From an uncultured Eubacterium sp. (lineage in GTDB: Bacteria > Bacillota > Clostridia > Lachnospirales > Lachnospiraceae), in contig CAJTLS010000004.1 in NCBI GenBank assembly GCA_910577295.1, forward strand, positions 129,923 through 141,586: a stretch of 11,664 nucleotides of DNA, given 5' to 3'. The translations under genes were made by a program, and so were the position numbers. How positions within the stretch are numbered: position 1 is the stretch's first letter; every line of letters starts with the position of its first letter. The notes beneath the pieces are model-generated. The model had not been told where the DNA came from and did no database searches. It saw nothing but the letters and a program-made list of their open reading frames with translations. Positions 1 to 6,866 of the stretch are shown here, piece by piece.

Positions 1-1139
1 CGGAAAATGGAACTATTTTTTTGGAGATTACAGAAAAGAAATCCGATCAGAGTAAGCTTGGGAGATATGAAATCGTTTTTGCTGATACGGGTATCGGCAT
101 GTCTAAGGAGTTTATAGAACAGATTTTTGAGCCGTTTGCCAGAGAAGAGGACAGCCGCGTGGACAAGATACAGGGAACAGGACTCGGAATGACGATTACG
201 AAAAGTATCATTGCGATGATGGGCGGCGATATAAAGGTAGAGAGTGTACTTGGGAAAGGCTCCAAGTTTATTGTAACTATTTTTCTTAAACTGCAAAATG
301 AGGAAGACATTAACATCGAAGAATTTAAACAGCTTCCGGTTTTAATTGTGGATGATGACGAGGATACTTGTGAAAGTACTTGTCTTGCCTTGAATGAATT
401 GGGAATGAAAGGGCACTATGTACTTAGTGGAGAGGAAGCAGTTACAGAAATTATCAATGCCCATGAGAGGGGAGAAGACTATTTTAGTGTCATTATTGAT
501 TGGAAGATGCCGGGTATGGACGGACTTCAGACAACAAAAGCGATTCGAAAAAGAGTGGGAGAAAATATGCCAATTATTACATTCTCGGCATATGATTGGT
601 CGGATATTGAATTAGAGGCGCGCGCAGCAGGGGCAGATGCTTTTATTTCAAAGCCAATGTTTAAGTCCAAACTGGCAGTTGCTTTTAAGGATATCGTCTC
701 CCGCGGAAACGAAACAGAAGAATCAGACAACCCGATGGCATTTCCTGTAGAAGATTTTTCCGATAAGAGGATACTAATTGTGGAAGATAATGAAATCAAT
801 TGCGAGATTGTAAAAGAGATTTTAGGCATGACAGGAGTCAAAATGGAAGTGGCGGTGAATGGCAAAGATGCAGTAAACATATTTCAGGCTTCCGAACCGA
901 ATCATTTTAACCTGATTTTTATGGATATACAGATGCCGGTTATGAATGGTAATCAGGCGACGATGGCAATCCGTTCTTTGAACCGGAGGGATGCCAAATC
1001 CGTACCGATAGTCGCTATGACGGCAAACGCCTTTGCAGAAGATGTGGAGGCCGCCCTCAGCGCAGGGATGAATGAGCATTTGGCAAAGCCGGTAGAAGTT
1101 CAAAAACTGATGGAAACAATGAAAAAGTGGCTGCGTTAA
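1..1139 (+). CDS. Hybrid sensor histidine kinase, C-terminal part (HATPase_c-REC-REC), 5' truncated by window
   Basis: The frame is open to the left edge, so the N-terminal sensor and the phospho-accepting His domain lie outside the window. Counting residues from the codon at 21, the ATPase domain shows the G1 box DTGIGM (22-27), the F box FEPF (36-39) and the G2 box GTGLGM (52-57). Receiver 1 spans about 106-225, with acidic DDD at 111-113, phospho-acceptor Asp160 in IIDWKMPGMDG and Lys211. Receiver 2 spans about 250-372, with acidic E255/D256, acceptor Asp302 in FMDIQMPVMNG and a conserved Lys in the LAKP motif. Both receivers look intact, and no HPt domain follows, so a separate HPt protein or direct output is expected. 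In this family ATP-driven autophosphorylation on His is followed by transfer to receiver Asp residues. The TTG at 21 is not a credible start because the ATPase domain is already under way there. The signal sensed cannot be told from this part. Confidence 0.93.
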   Translation, partial: ENGTIFLEITEKKSDQSKLGRYEIVFADTGIGMSKEFIEQIFEPFAREEDSRVDKIQGTGLGMTITKSIIAMMGGDIKVESVLGKGSKFIVTIFLKLQNEEDINIEEFKQLPVLIVDDDEDTCESTCLALNELGMKGHYVLSGEEAVTEIINAHERGEDYFSVIIDWKMPGMDGLQTTKAIRKRVGENMPIITFSAYDWSDIELEARAAGADAFISKPMFKSKLAVAFKDIVSRGNETEESDNPMAFPVEDFSDKRILIVEDNEINCEIVKEILGMTGVKMEVAVNGKDAVNIFQASEPNHFNLIFMDIQMPVMNGNQATMAIRSLNRRDAKSVPIVAMTANAFAEDVEAALSAGMNEHLAKPVEVQKLMETMKKWLR

Positions 1140-1145
1140 ACAATC

Positions 1146-1174
1146 TTGCTAATTTGTACAAAATGGGGTACAAT
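1146..1174 (+). promoter_or_regulatory. Sigma-A-type promoter for the acyl-CoA synthetase, with overlapping inverted repeat
   Basis: TTGCTA at 1146-1151 and TACAAT at 1169-1174 are separated by 17 bp, a good vegetative promoter spacing. A 6-bp inverted repeat, TTGTAC (1154-1159) and GTACAA (1168-1173), fills the spacer and covers most of the -10 element, where a repressor could bind. The predicted transcription start near 1181 leaves a leader of about 65 nt before the ATG at 1248. No terminator is seen between the kinase stop (1139) and this promoter, so read-through from the kinase gene is also possible. Confidence 0.55.
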
Positions 1175-1247
1175 AACAATATCTGTGTTTGGCGCTCAAA
1201 TTCGGGCAGCCGGGCACAAGATTGATGTAACAATGGAGGATAGGAAA

Positions 1248-2882
1248 ATGCCTATTACAGATTTATTAGAGAGAAATGCCAGACAGTATCCAAACGAGGT
1301 CAGTCTGGTTGAGATTAATCCTGAAATTCAAGAAAAAAGGCGCGTGACATGGCGTGATTATGAGCTTATTGAATCCAGTCCGCTCTGTCACTACCGCAGG
1401 GAAATTACATGGCATGTTTTTGATGAAAAAGCCAATCGTTTTGCCCAGCTTCTTTTGAGCAGAGGGATAGGAAAGGGCGATAAGGTAGCTATTCTTCTTA
1501 TGAATTGTCTGGAGTGGCTGCCTATATATTTCGGTATTTTAAAGACGGGCGCATTAGCAGTTCCCTTAAATTTTCGTTATGCGTCTGATGAGATTGAATA
1601 CTGTTTAAATTTGGCGGAAGCAGATGTAATGGTTTTTGGACCAGAATTTATTGGCCGTGTGGAAGAGATTGCGGACAAGATTAGCCAGAACCGTCTGTTG
1701 TTTTATGTCGGCGGTGATTGTCCTTCTTTTGCGGAAGATTATGATAAACTGACGGCAAACTGTGCCAGTTTATCACCGGGGATTCCGATTTCTGACGACG
1801 AAGATGCCGCCATTTATTTTTCTTCCGGGACAACCGGTTTTCCGAAAGCCATCTTACATAATCATGAGAGTCTGATGCATTCCTGTAAAGTTGAGCAGAT
1901 GCATCACAGTCAGACGCATGAAGATGTGTTCCTTTGTATTCCACCCCTTTATCATACGGGAGCGAAAATGCATTGGTTTGGCAGTTTGATGAGTGGGAGC
2001 AAGGCGGTGCTCTTAAAAGGAGTCACGCCGAAGACGATTTTGGAGACAGTTTCAGAAGAAAAATGTACGATTGTCTGGCTTCTGGTTCCTTGGGCACAGG
2101 ATATTTTAGTAGATTTGGACAGCGGGAAACTGGATATTAAAGATTTCCGGTTAGAACAGTGGCGTCTTATGCACATCGGCGCCCAGCCGGTGCCTCAGAG
2201 TCTTATTCGGCGGTGGAAAGAGTATTTTCCGTCCCATCAGTATGATACGAACTATGGCCTCAGTGAATCAATTGGGCCGGGATGTGTCCATCTTGGCGTA
2301 GAGAATATCCATAAGGTAGGAGCGATTGGGATACCCGGCTACGGTTGGGAAACTATGATTGTCGGTTCCGATGGAAATGAGGCGGCACAGGGAGAAGTCG
2401 GTGAACTGGCAGTAAAAGGCCCTGGTGTTATGACCTGTTATTATAATGATGAAGAGGCGACGCAAGAAGTTCTTCGCGACGGCTGGCTCTATACGGGAGA
2501 TATGGCCGAGATGGATGAAGACGGATTTATCTATCTGGTAGACCGAAAAAAAGACGTTATCATCAGCGGAGGTGAGAATCTGTATCCGGTGCAGATTGAA
2601 AACTTCTTAAGTAAACATGAGGCGATTAAAGATGTGGCAGTGATTGGTTTGAAAGACGACCGTCTTGGTGAAATTGCCGCCGCTATTATTGAGCTGGTGC
2701 CGGGAGCAATCTGTACAGAAGAAGAAATCAATGAATTTTGCAAAGGTCTTCCCCGTTATAAGAGACCGAGAAAAGTATTTTTTGCCGATGTACCGAGAAA
2801 TCCGACAGGCAAGATTGAGAAGCCGAAACTTCGTAAAATGTATCAAAGTGAAAATATAGTGGACGCACAAAATAGAGCATAA
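1248..2882 (+). CDS. Acyl-CoA synthetase (AMP-forming), adenylate-forming superfamily
   Basis: This 544-residue enzyme should adenylate a carboxylic acid with ATP and transfer the acyl group to CoA. Visible motifs are the phosphate-binding loop SSGTTGFPK (192-200), the YGLSE motif (336-340), YTGD (415-418) with Arg433 in the VDRKKD segment, the hinge region SGGENLYP (440-447) and the catalytic Lys522 in PTGK. Length and motif order fit long-chain or medium-chain fatty acyl and crotonobetaine/carnitine-CoA ligases; the substrate cannot be fixed from sequence. The start at 1248 is chosen because GGAGGA (1235-1240) lies 7 nt upstream. The open frame extends back to 1146, but that part covers the promoter. 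Residues 32-55 contain two similar segments, RRVTW and RREITW, with an extra stretch between them ahead of the usual DEKANRFA helix. No signal peptide is seen, so it is cytoplasmic. gpmI follows 14 nt downstream and is probably co-transcribed. Confidence 0.9.
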   Translation: MPITDLLERNARQYPNEVSLVEINPEIQEKRRVTWRDYELIESSPLCHYRREITWHVFDEKANRFAQLLLSRGIGKGDKVAILLMNCLEWLPIYFGILKTGALAVPLNFRYASDEIEYCLNLAEADVMVFGPEFIGRVEEIADKISQNRLLFYVGGDCPSFAEDYDKLTANCASLSPGIPISDDEDAAIYFSSGTTGFPKAILHNHESLMHSCKVEQMHHSQTHEDVFLCIPPLYHTGAKMHWFGSLMSGSKAVLLKGVTPKTILETVSEEKCTIVWLLVPWAQDILVDLDSGKLDIKDFRLEQWRLMHIGAQPVPQSLIRRWKEYFPSHQYDTNYGLSESIGPGCVHLGVENIHKVGAIGIPGYGWETMIVGSDGNEAAQGEVGELAVKGPGVMTCYYNDEEATQEVLRDGWLYTGDMAEMDEDGFIYLVDRKKDVIISGGENLYPVQIENFLSKHEAIKDVAVIGLKDDRLGEIAAAIIELVPGAICTEEEINEFCKGLPRYKRPRKVFFADVPRNPTGKIEKPKLRKMYQSENIVDAQNRA

Positions 2883-2896
2883 AGGAGAGTAAAATA

Positions 2897-4426
2897 ATGA
2901 GTAAGAAACCAACGGTTTTAATGATTTTGGATGGATATGGAATAAGTAATGAGACAGAGGGAAATGCCATTGCACAGGCAAAGACACCTGTGATGGACGG
3001 AATTTTGAAAAAGTATCCTCATGTCAAAGGTGAAGCCAGCGGTATGGCTGTAGGACTGCCTGATGGACAGATGGGAAATTCCGAAGTAGGTCATACAAAT
3101 ATGGGAGCGGGACGCATTGTTTATCAAATGCTTGTGAAGATAACAAAAGATATTAAGGATGGAACATTTTTTGAAAATAAAGCACTGGTAAAGGCAATGG
3201 AGAACTGTAAGGAAAAGGATTCGTCTCTTCACCTGATGGGACTTCTTTCTCCGGGCGGCGTACACAGTCATATGGAACATTTGTACGGTCTGTTGGAAAT
3301 GGCAAAAAGAAATGGTCTTTCCAAGGTATATGTTCACGCGTATCTGGATGGGCGTGATGTGCCGCCATCATCCGCTGCCGAATATATGGAAGAGGCAGTT
3401 GCTAAGATAAAGGAAATAGGCGTTGGTTCTGTGGCAACGATTTCCGGACGTTTTTATGCAATGGACAGGGATAATGCGTGGGACCGTGAGGAAAAGGCAT
3501 ACGCGGCGCTTGTATATGGCGAGGGCGTAGAAGAGACCGATGCGGTACAGGCAATAAAAAATTCTTATGCCAATGATGTAACCGATGAATTTATGCTTCC
3601 AACAGTAGTTGATAAAAATGGTATGATAAAGGAAGATGATAGTGTTATTTTCTTCAATTTCCGTCCGGACAGGGCAAGACAGCTGACACGTGCTTTTGTG
3701 GATGCTGATTTTACCGGATTTGAGAGAAGAAACGGCTATTTCCCACTTACATTTGTCTGCATGGCGCAGTATGATGCGGAGATGCCAAATGTACTTGTGG
3801 CTTATCCGCCGGAAGAATTGAAGATGACATTTGGCGAGTACTTATCAAAGAATGGTAAGACGCAGCTTCGTTTAGCGGAGACACAGAAATATGCCCACGT
3901 AACGTTTTTCTTCAATGGAGGAGAGGAAAAACAGTTTGAGGGTGAAGAGCGTATTCTTGTCGATTCTCCGAAAGTGGCGACTTTTGACGAGAAGCCGGAG
4001 ATGAGCGCTTATGAGGTGTGTGATAACTTAGTAGAGGCGATTAAGTCCGATAAATATGATGTCATTATTGTGAATTTTGCCAATCCGGACATGGTTGGCC
4101 ATACAGGTATTATAGAAGCGGCCATTAAGGCGATAGAAGCAGTTGACGAATGTGTCGGCAAAGCGTTGGATGCGGTGCTTGAAGTTGACGGGCAGATGTT
4201 TATCTGTGCTGACCACGGCAATGCGGAAAAATTAATAGATGAAGATTCGTCACCGTTTACCGCGCACACGACGAATCCGGTTCCGTTTATCGTTGTCAAT
4301 TATGATGACAATGCTGTCCTTCGCGAGGGCGGCTGTCTGGCAGATATCGTGCCGACGCTGATTGAGATGATGGGTATGGAGCAGCCTGCGGAAATGACAG
4401 GCAAATCGCTTCTTGTCAGAGAGTAG
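2897..4426 (+). CDS. gpmI: 2,3-bisphosphoglycerate-independent phosphoglycerate mutase
   Basis: It interconverts 3-phosphoglycerate and 2-phosphoglycerate in glycolysis and gluconeogenesis, using two Mn2+ ions and a phosphoserine intermediate. The 509-residue length is normal for the family. Asp12 in MILDGYG and the catalytic Ser62 in GQMGNSEVGHTNMG match the metal ligand and nucleophile of the Bacillus enzymes. The phosphotransferase-domain signatures LDGRDVPPSSA (150-160), FRPDRARQ (255-262), Asp398/His402 in NPDMVGHTG, Asp439/His440 in CADHGNAEK and His457 in TAHTTNP are all present. The start ATG is preceded by AGGAG at 2882-2886, which overlaps the stop of the upstream acyl-CoA synthetase. 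The gene is therefore likely the second of a two-gene transcript. It is not accompanied by the usual gap-pgk-tpi glycolytic genes here. A strong hairpin lies downstream at 4520-4553. Confidence 0.97.
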   Translation: MSKKPTVLMILDGYGISNETEGNAIAQAKTPVMDGILKKYPHVKGEASGMAVGLPDGQMGNSEVGHTNMGAGRIVYQMLVKITKDIKDGTFFENKALVKAMENCKEKDSSLHLMGLLSPGGVHSHMEHLYGLLEMAKRNGLSKVYVHAYLDGRDVPPSSAAEYMEEAVAKIKEIGVGSVATISGRFYAMDRDNAWDREEKAYAALVYGEGVEETDAVQAIKNSYANDVTDEFMLPTVVDKNGMIKEDDSVIFFNFRPDRARQLTRAFVDADFTGFERRNGYFPLTFVCMAQYDAEMPNVLVAYPPEELKMTFGEYLSKNGKTQLRLAETQKYAHVTFFFNGGEEKQFEGEERILVDSPKVATFDEKPEMSAYEVCDNLVEAIKSDKYDVIIVNFANPDMVGHTGIIEAAIKAIEAVDECVGKALDAVLEVDGQMFICADHGNAEKLIDEDSSPFTAHTTNPVPFIVVNYDDNAVLREGGCLADIVPTLIEMMGMEQPAEMTGKSLLVRE

Positions 4427-4519
4427 GAAATCGGCTATAAAAAGTAACAGGCTTCATAGTTTGAGTTGTCAGCACAGGGGAGGATAAAAGGGAATATAGA
4501 TAATAGATAATTTAAGTAG

Positions 4520-4566
4520 CAGGAAAGCAGCTCCGCGGGGAACTGCTTTCCTGTGTTATGTTTTGA
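4520..4566 (+). terminator. Intrinsic terminator hairpin between convergent gpmI and the CxxC-protein/GH27 genes
   Basis: An 11-bp perfect stem, CAGGAAAGCAG (4520-4530) with CTGCTTTCCTG (4543-4553), continues inward after one mismatch through TCC/GGA to a GCGG loop. A moderately T-rich run (TGTTATGTTTT, 4556-4566) follows on the plus strand, so it fits termination of the gpmI transcript about 95 nt after its stop. On the minus strand it lies 20 nt past the stop at 4574 but lacks a good T run, so two-way use is possible but weaker. The rest of 4427-4519 holds no gene; only a short tandem TAGATAA repeat near 4498-4511 stands out. Confidence 0.75.
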
Positions 4567-4573
4567 CGTTCAT

Positions 4574-4780
4574 TCATCGAAAAAGGACGCAGTTACCGCT
4601 TTCGCGGTAATAGCGTATCCGTTTTTCGAGTGGTTCTCGCCCACATTCCAATCGTTCTCCGAGACAGTCAAGGCATAGAAAGCGGGAGGCTGTGCGGTCG
4701 ACGAGTTTCATAAAAATTGCCTTTTCATCCGAACTTAACTTCTTTTCACAGTTCATGCACAAATTATGTAATGCTGTCAT
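4574..4780 (-). CDS. Small double-CxxC, probably zinc-binding protein
   Basis: This 68-residue cytoplasmic protein has two CxxC pairs (Cys8/Cys11 and Cys36/Cys39) separated by a 24-residue helical stretch, the arrangement of a treble-clef or zinc-ribbon knuckle. Cys46 and Cys64 are additional. The second half, with CLDCLGERL, LEKRIRYYRESG and a C-terminal Cys-x-Leu-Phe, resembles a family of small uncharacterised clostridial proteins that I recall but cannot name. Its ATG lies 3 nt after the stop of the upstream alpha-galactosidase gene, and only a weak GGTG ribosome site precedes it. Translation is therefore probably coupled to that gene. Function is unknown; metal binding is an inference from the cysteine pattern. 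Its codon use does not obviously differ from its neighbours. Confidence 0.72.
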   Translation of the reverse strand: MTALHNLCMNCEKKLSSDEKAIFMKLVDRTASRFLCLDCLGERLECGREPLEKRIRYYRESGNCVLFR

Positions 4781-4783
4781 TGT

Positions 4784-5947
4784 TTACACCAGCTTTGCCC
4801 GTGCGACAAGACAATCATGGGCAGGAACCGTGGCGAAAAAGTTCTCTTTATAAATGCCAAGCTCTTTGTGTTCATGACAGTCATAGAGAGACAATCCTTT
4901 TCCACAGGCGAACGGAAGTCCGAAATCCCAAAACTGGACGGTCAATTCTCTCTGTGTGTCGCTCAGGTTAAATAATCCTATAGCAATATCTCCGTCTGAC
5001 AAAACTTTAATCAGCACAAAGGATTCGTCTTTGTGGAACCACTGTGGCTCTACCGGAATGCGGTAAGCACCGCGGGATTCGATGTCCTGATTAATGGCAA
5101 GCATATCTGGATTTAATAAAATCTTTTTTGTCTCTTCGGAAGCAGAGCGGATATCACAGCCAATCATCAGAGGAGAACCCATCATAGCCCAAAGGGCGAA
5201 ATGTGTTTTGTACTGTACGTCAGTACAGCCGCCAATTTTGCCAATGAAATCATTATTGCTGCCCCCGTGCATACCTACGACAAGCATATCCATATCGTTA
5301 TGGCAGTAAGAACCCGTAAAAGGTTCTTTTTCGATTTGGGATATTGTTATGTTTTTGATTGATTCCCAATTGTCCTGAATGTCTGGCGTGGAACGGTACA
5401 TATGAGCGCCGGATTCGCGTATCCAGTGATGAACGTTGTCCTCGCCCCAGTTGCACGCGGAAAAGAGGATATTCCGTCCACAATTACGGAGGGCAAGATT
5501 CATGCGTTTATATAAAAGTTCTCCGTCCATATAGCGGGGTTTATAGCAATAGTCATATTTCAGATAATCCACTTCCCATTCGGCAAATTGTTTTGCGTCT
5601 TGAAACTCATGCTCAAAACTACCCGGATATCCGGCACAAGTATGTGTTCCGGCGCAGGAATACATACCGAATTTTAATCCTTTTTCATGAATGTAGTCGG
5701 CAACTGCTTTCATACCATTCGGAAATTTTTCCGGGTCAGCAACAAGGTTGCCGTCGGCATCACGCTGCTTGAGACTCCAACAGTCATCGATTACGATGTA
5801 TTCATATCCGGCATCTTTGTAGCCCTGTTCTACAAAGCAGTCAGTGACTTCTTTTATCAGTGTTTCATTAATATCCCATGTAAAGGTATTCCACGAATTC
5901 CAGCCAAGCGGCGGCAGATATCCAATGGATTTGTTTTCTGTTTTCAT
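4784..5947 (-). CDS. Alpha-galactosidase, glycoside hydrolase family 27
   Basis: This 387-residue enzyme should release terminal alpha-linked galactose from melibiose- or raffinose-type oligosaccharides by a retaining mechanism. Family hallmarks are PLGWNSWN (13-20), IDDCW (53-57), the KFGMYSCAGTHTCAGYPGS block (92-110), nucleophile Asp132 in YLKYDYC and acid/base Asp189 in YRSTPDIQDNW. A C-terminal beta-sandwich follows from about residue 300. No signal peptide is present, so it acts inside the cell on imported sugars or on short substrates. No transporter, LacI/AraC regulator or other glycosidase lies beside it, which is unusual for a galactoside locus. The start ATG is supported by a GGGGGA ribosome site 8 nt upstream. 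The small CxxC protein follows 3 nt after its stop. A beta-L-arabinopyranosidase specificity, also known in GH27, cannot be excluded. Confidence 0.93.
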   Translation of the reverse strand: MKTENKSIGYLPPLGWNSWNTFTWDINETLIKEVTDCFVEQGYKDAGYEYIVIDDCWSLKQRDADGNLVADPEKFPNGMKAVADYIHEKGLKFGMYSCAGTHTCAGYPGSFEHEFQDAKQFAEWEVDYLKYDYCYKPRYMDGELLYKRMNLALRNCGRNILFSACNWGEDNVHHWIRESGAHMYRSTPDIQDNWESIKNITISQIEKEPFTGSYCHNDMDMLVVGMHGGSNNDFIGKIGGCTDVQYKTHFALWAMMGSPLMIGCDIRSASEETKKILLNPDMLAINQDIESRGAYRIPVEPQWFHKDESFVLIKVLSDGDIAIGLFNLSDTQRELTVQFWDFGLPFACGKGLSLYDCHEHKELGIYKENFFATVPAHDCLVARAKLV

Positions 5948-5980
5948 CTGAATTGTCCCCCAATCGTTATTAATAGGTAT

Positions 5981-5989
5981 ACTATATCA
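5981..5989 (-). promoter_or_regulatory. Candidate extended -10 promoter for the alpha-galactosidase gene
   Basis: On the minus strand the sequence reads TGA-TATAGT, an extended -10 element (TGn plus a one-mismatch TATAAT), directly after a run of eight T. No good -35 hexamer sits 17 bp upstream, which extended -10 promoters can tolerate. Transcription would begin about 30 nt before the ATG at 5947. No catabolite-responsive element matching the usual consensus was noticed nearby. Confidence 0.4.
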
Positions 5990-6051
5990 AAAAAAATAGA
6001 AGATTACTATGGAGAAATGTTCTTGGGGTATGGATAAATGTGATGAATTAG

Positions 6052-6086
6052 TTGTGTTCCTATAAACTTTGTGTTATGGTAGGAAC
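6052..6086 (+). promoter_or_regulatory. Promoter with extended -10 and overlapping inverted repeat, upstream of the small membrane protein
   Basis: TTGTGT (6052-6057) and TATGGT (6075-6080) have 17-bp spacing, and TGT just before the -10 gives an extended -10 motif. A perfect 7-bp inverted repeat, GTTCCTA (6056-6062) and TAGGAAC (6080-6086), brackets the spacer and -10 with a 17-nt gap. It could be an operator or, less likely, part of an RNA fold. The transcript would start near 6087, about 37 nt before the ATG at 6124. Confidence 0.5.
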
Positions 6087-6123
6087 GTGGAATATGATTG
6101 GGAAAGCGAAAGGATGTGTTTTC

Positions 6124-6348
6124 ATGGGAAAGCCGGGAGCGATACGAAACCGGAAGAATGAGATGATAAGCTGCTGGGTTTGTGTTGCCTTTGTTGCCGC
6201 CGTCTATGTGCTTAAGGGGTTGTTGATTGGTTTCCAATCCACGGCAGTGTTTAATCTGGCAATTTTCATATTATTTATTGTGTGGGTATTGATTGCCCTC
6301 TTTTATACGGTGCAATATTGGAAATGGAAGAAAGCGAACAGCAGGTAA
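6124..6348 (+). CDS. Small two-helix membrane protein of unknown function
   Basis: The 74-residue product has a basic N-terminus (residues 1-13), a first hydrophobic helix at about 15-36, a second at about 42-64 and a basic, aromatic C-terminal tail (YWKWKKANSR). By the positive-inside rule both ends would lie in the cytoplasm as a helical hairpin. The ATG at 6124 is preferred because AAAGGA (6109-6114) lies 9 nt upstream. The longer open frame starting at 6052 begins inside the promoter and is rejected. I do not recognise a family. The next gene, also a two-helix membrane protein, begins 95 nt later, with a repeat-rich gap between. It could belong with that cluster or be an independent unit. 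Confidence 0.65.
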   Translation: MGKPGAIRNRKNEMISCWVCVAFVAAVYVLKGLLIGFQSTAVFNLAIFILFIVWVLIALFYTVQYWKWKKANSR

Positions 6349-6379
6349 ATCTTTTCATCATAAATTCACAAATAAGGTG

Positions 6380-6420
6380 TAACATATTTAACATGTTGTT
6401 AGTAACAGATGTTGTTATAC
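6380..6420 (+). promoter_or_regulatory. Array of TAACA/TGTTA half-sites before the zinc-ribbon gene; possible promoter
   Basis: Five copies of the same pentamer in alternating orientation occur in 38 bp: TAACA at 6380, 6389 and 6403, and TGTTA at 6397 and 6413. Two of the inverted pairs are close-set (TAACA-tgt-TGTTA and TAACA-gatgt-TGTTA). TTAACA at 6388-6393 and TGTTAT at 6413-6418 could serve as -35 and -10 elements, but at 19 bp the spacing is long. The arrangement resembles an operator cluster. Chance in AT-rich DNA is a real alternative. Confidence 0.35.
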
Positions 6421-6442
6421 GATGAAAGAAGGATGTGAATCT

Positions 6443-6850
6443 ATGAATTGGTTGCGAAGAATGATGTATGGACGTTATGGAAATGATTCATTAGGGAATT
6501 TTTGTTTTGTTATTTACCTGTTGTTATTTGTGCTGCAGTTGATGTTTCGCCGCACTCCTGTGGGTATGGCGATGATACTTTTAAGTTATTTCATAATACT
6601 CATCTACTTTTTTCGTTTTTTCTCCAAAAACATTTATAAGAGACAGATGGAGAATCAAAAATTTTTACAGATATGGAATTCCGTGAAACAATATTTTCGG
6701 TTTTGCAAGATGAAGTGGCAGGAAAGGAAAGGTACGAAAGTTTTATTCCGCTGTTCGAAATGCCATCAGATTATCCGGGTTCCAAAGGGGCGGGGAAAGA
6801 TAGCGATTACCTGTCCGAAATGCCGATTCGAATTTATCAAGAAGACGTGA
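6443..6850 (+). CDS. Membrane-anchored zinc-ribbon protein
   Basis: This 135-residue protein opens with MNWLRRMMYGRYGND, followed by two hydrophobic helices (about 18-36 and 40-59), a basic linker with amphipathic character (60-100) and a C-terminal zinc ribbon. The ribbon has Cys104-x2-Cys107 and Cys124-x2-Cys127 around a basic RVPKGRGKIAI hairpin. The opening segment and the ribbon match a family that I recall from clostridial genomes next to J-domain and DUF5685 genes; no function is established to my knowledge. The ribbon probably faces the cytoplasm and could bind protein or nucleic acid. The start at 6443 is chosen because AAGGA (6429-6433) lies 9 nt upstream; the in-frame ATG at 6422 has no ribosome site. 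The DUF5685 gene starts 16 nt after the stop, so the two are likely one operon. Confidence 0.82.
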   Translation: MNWLRRMMYGRYGNDSLGNFCFVIYLLLFVLQLMFRRTPVGMAMILLSYFIILIYFFRFFSKNIYKRQMENQKFLQIWNSVKQYFRFCKMKWQERKGTKVLFRCSKCHQIIRVPKGRGKIAITCPKCRFEFIKKT

Positions 6851-6866
6851 GAAGCGGAGTTAGTAT

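Noticed and set aside
1146..1247. N-terminal extension of the acyl-CoA synthetase reading frame (34 extra residues)
   Set aside because: It covers a good -35/-10 promoter, has no ribosome site and adds no family sequence; the ATG at 1248 has GGAGGA at proper spacing.
5359..5772. 137-codon plus-strand open frame opposite the alpha-galactosidase
   Set aside because: It is antisense to well-conserved GH27 motifs, has no ribosome site and yields a protein of no recognisable type.
6052..6123. Earlier start for the small membrane protein
   Set aside because: The codons lie in the promoter and putative operator, and the ATG at 6124 has its own ribosome site.
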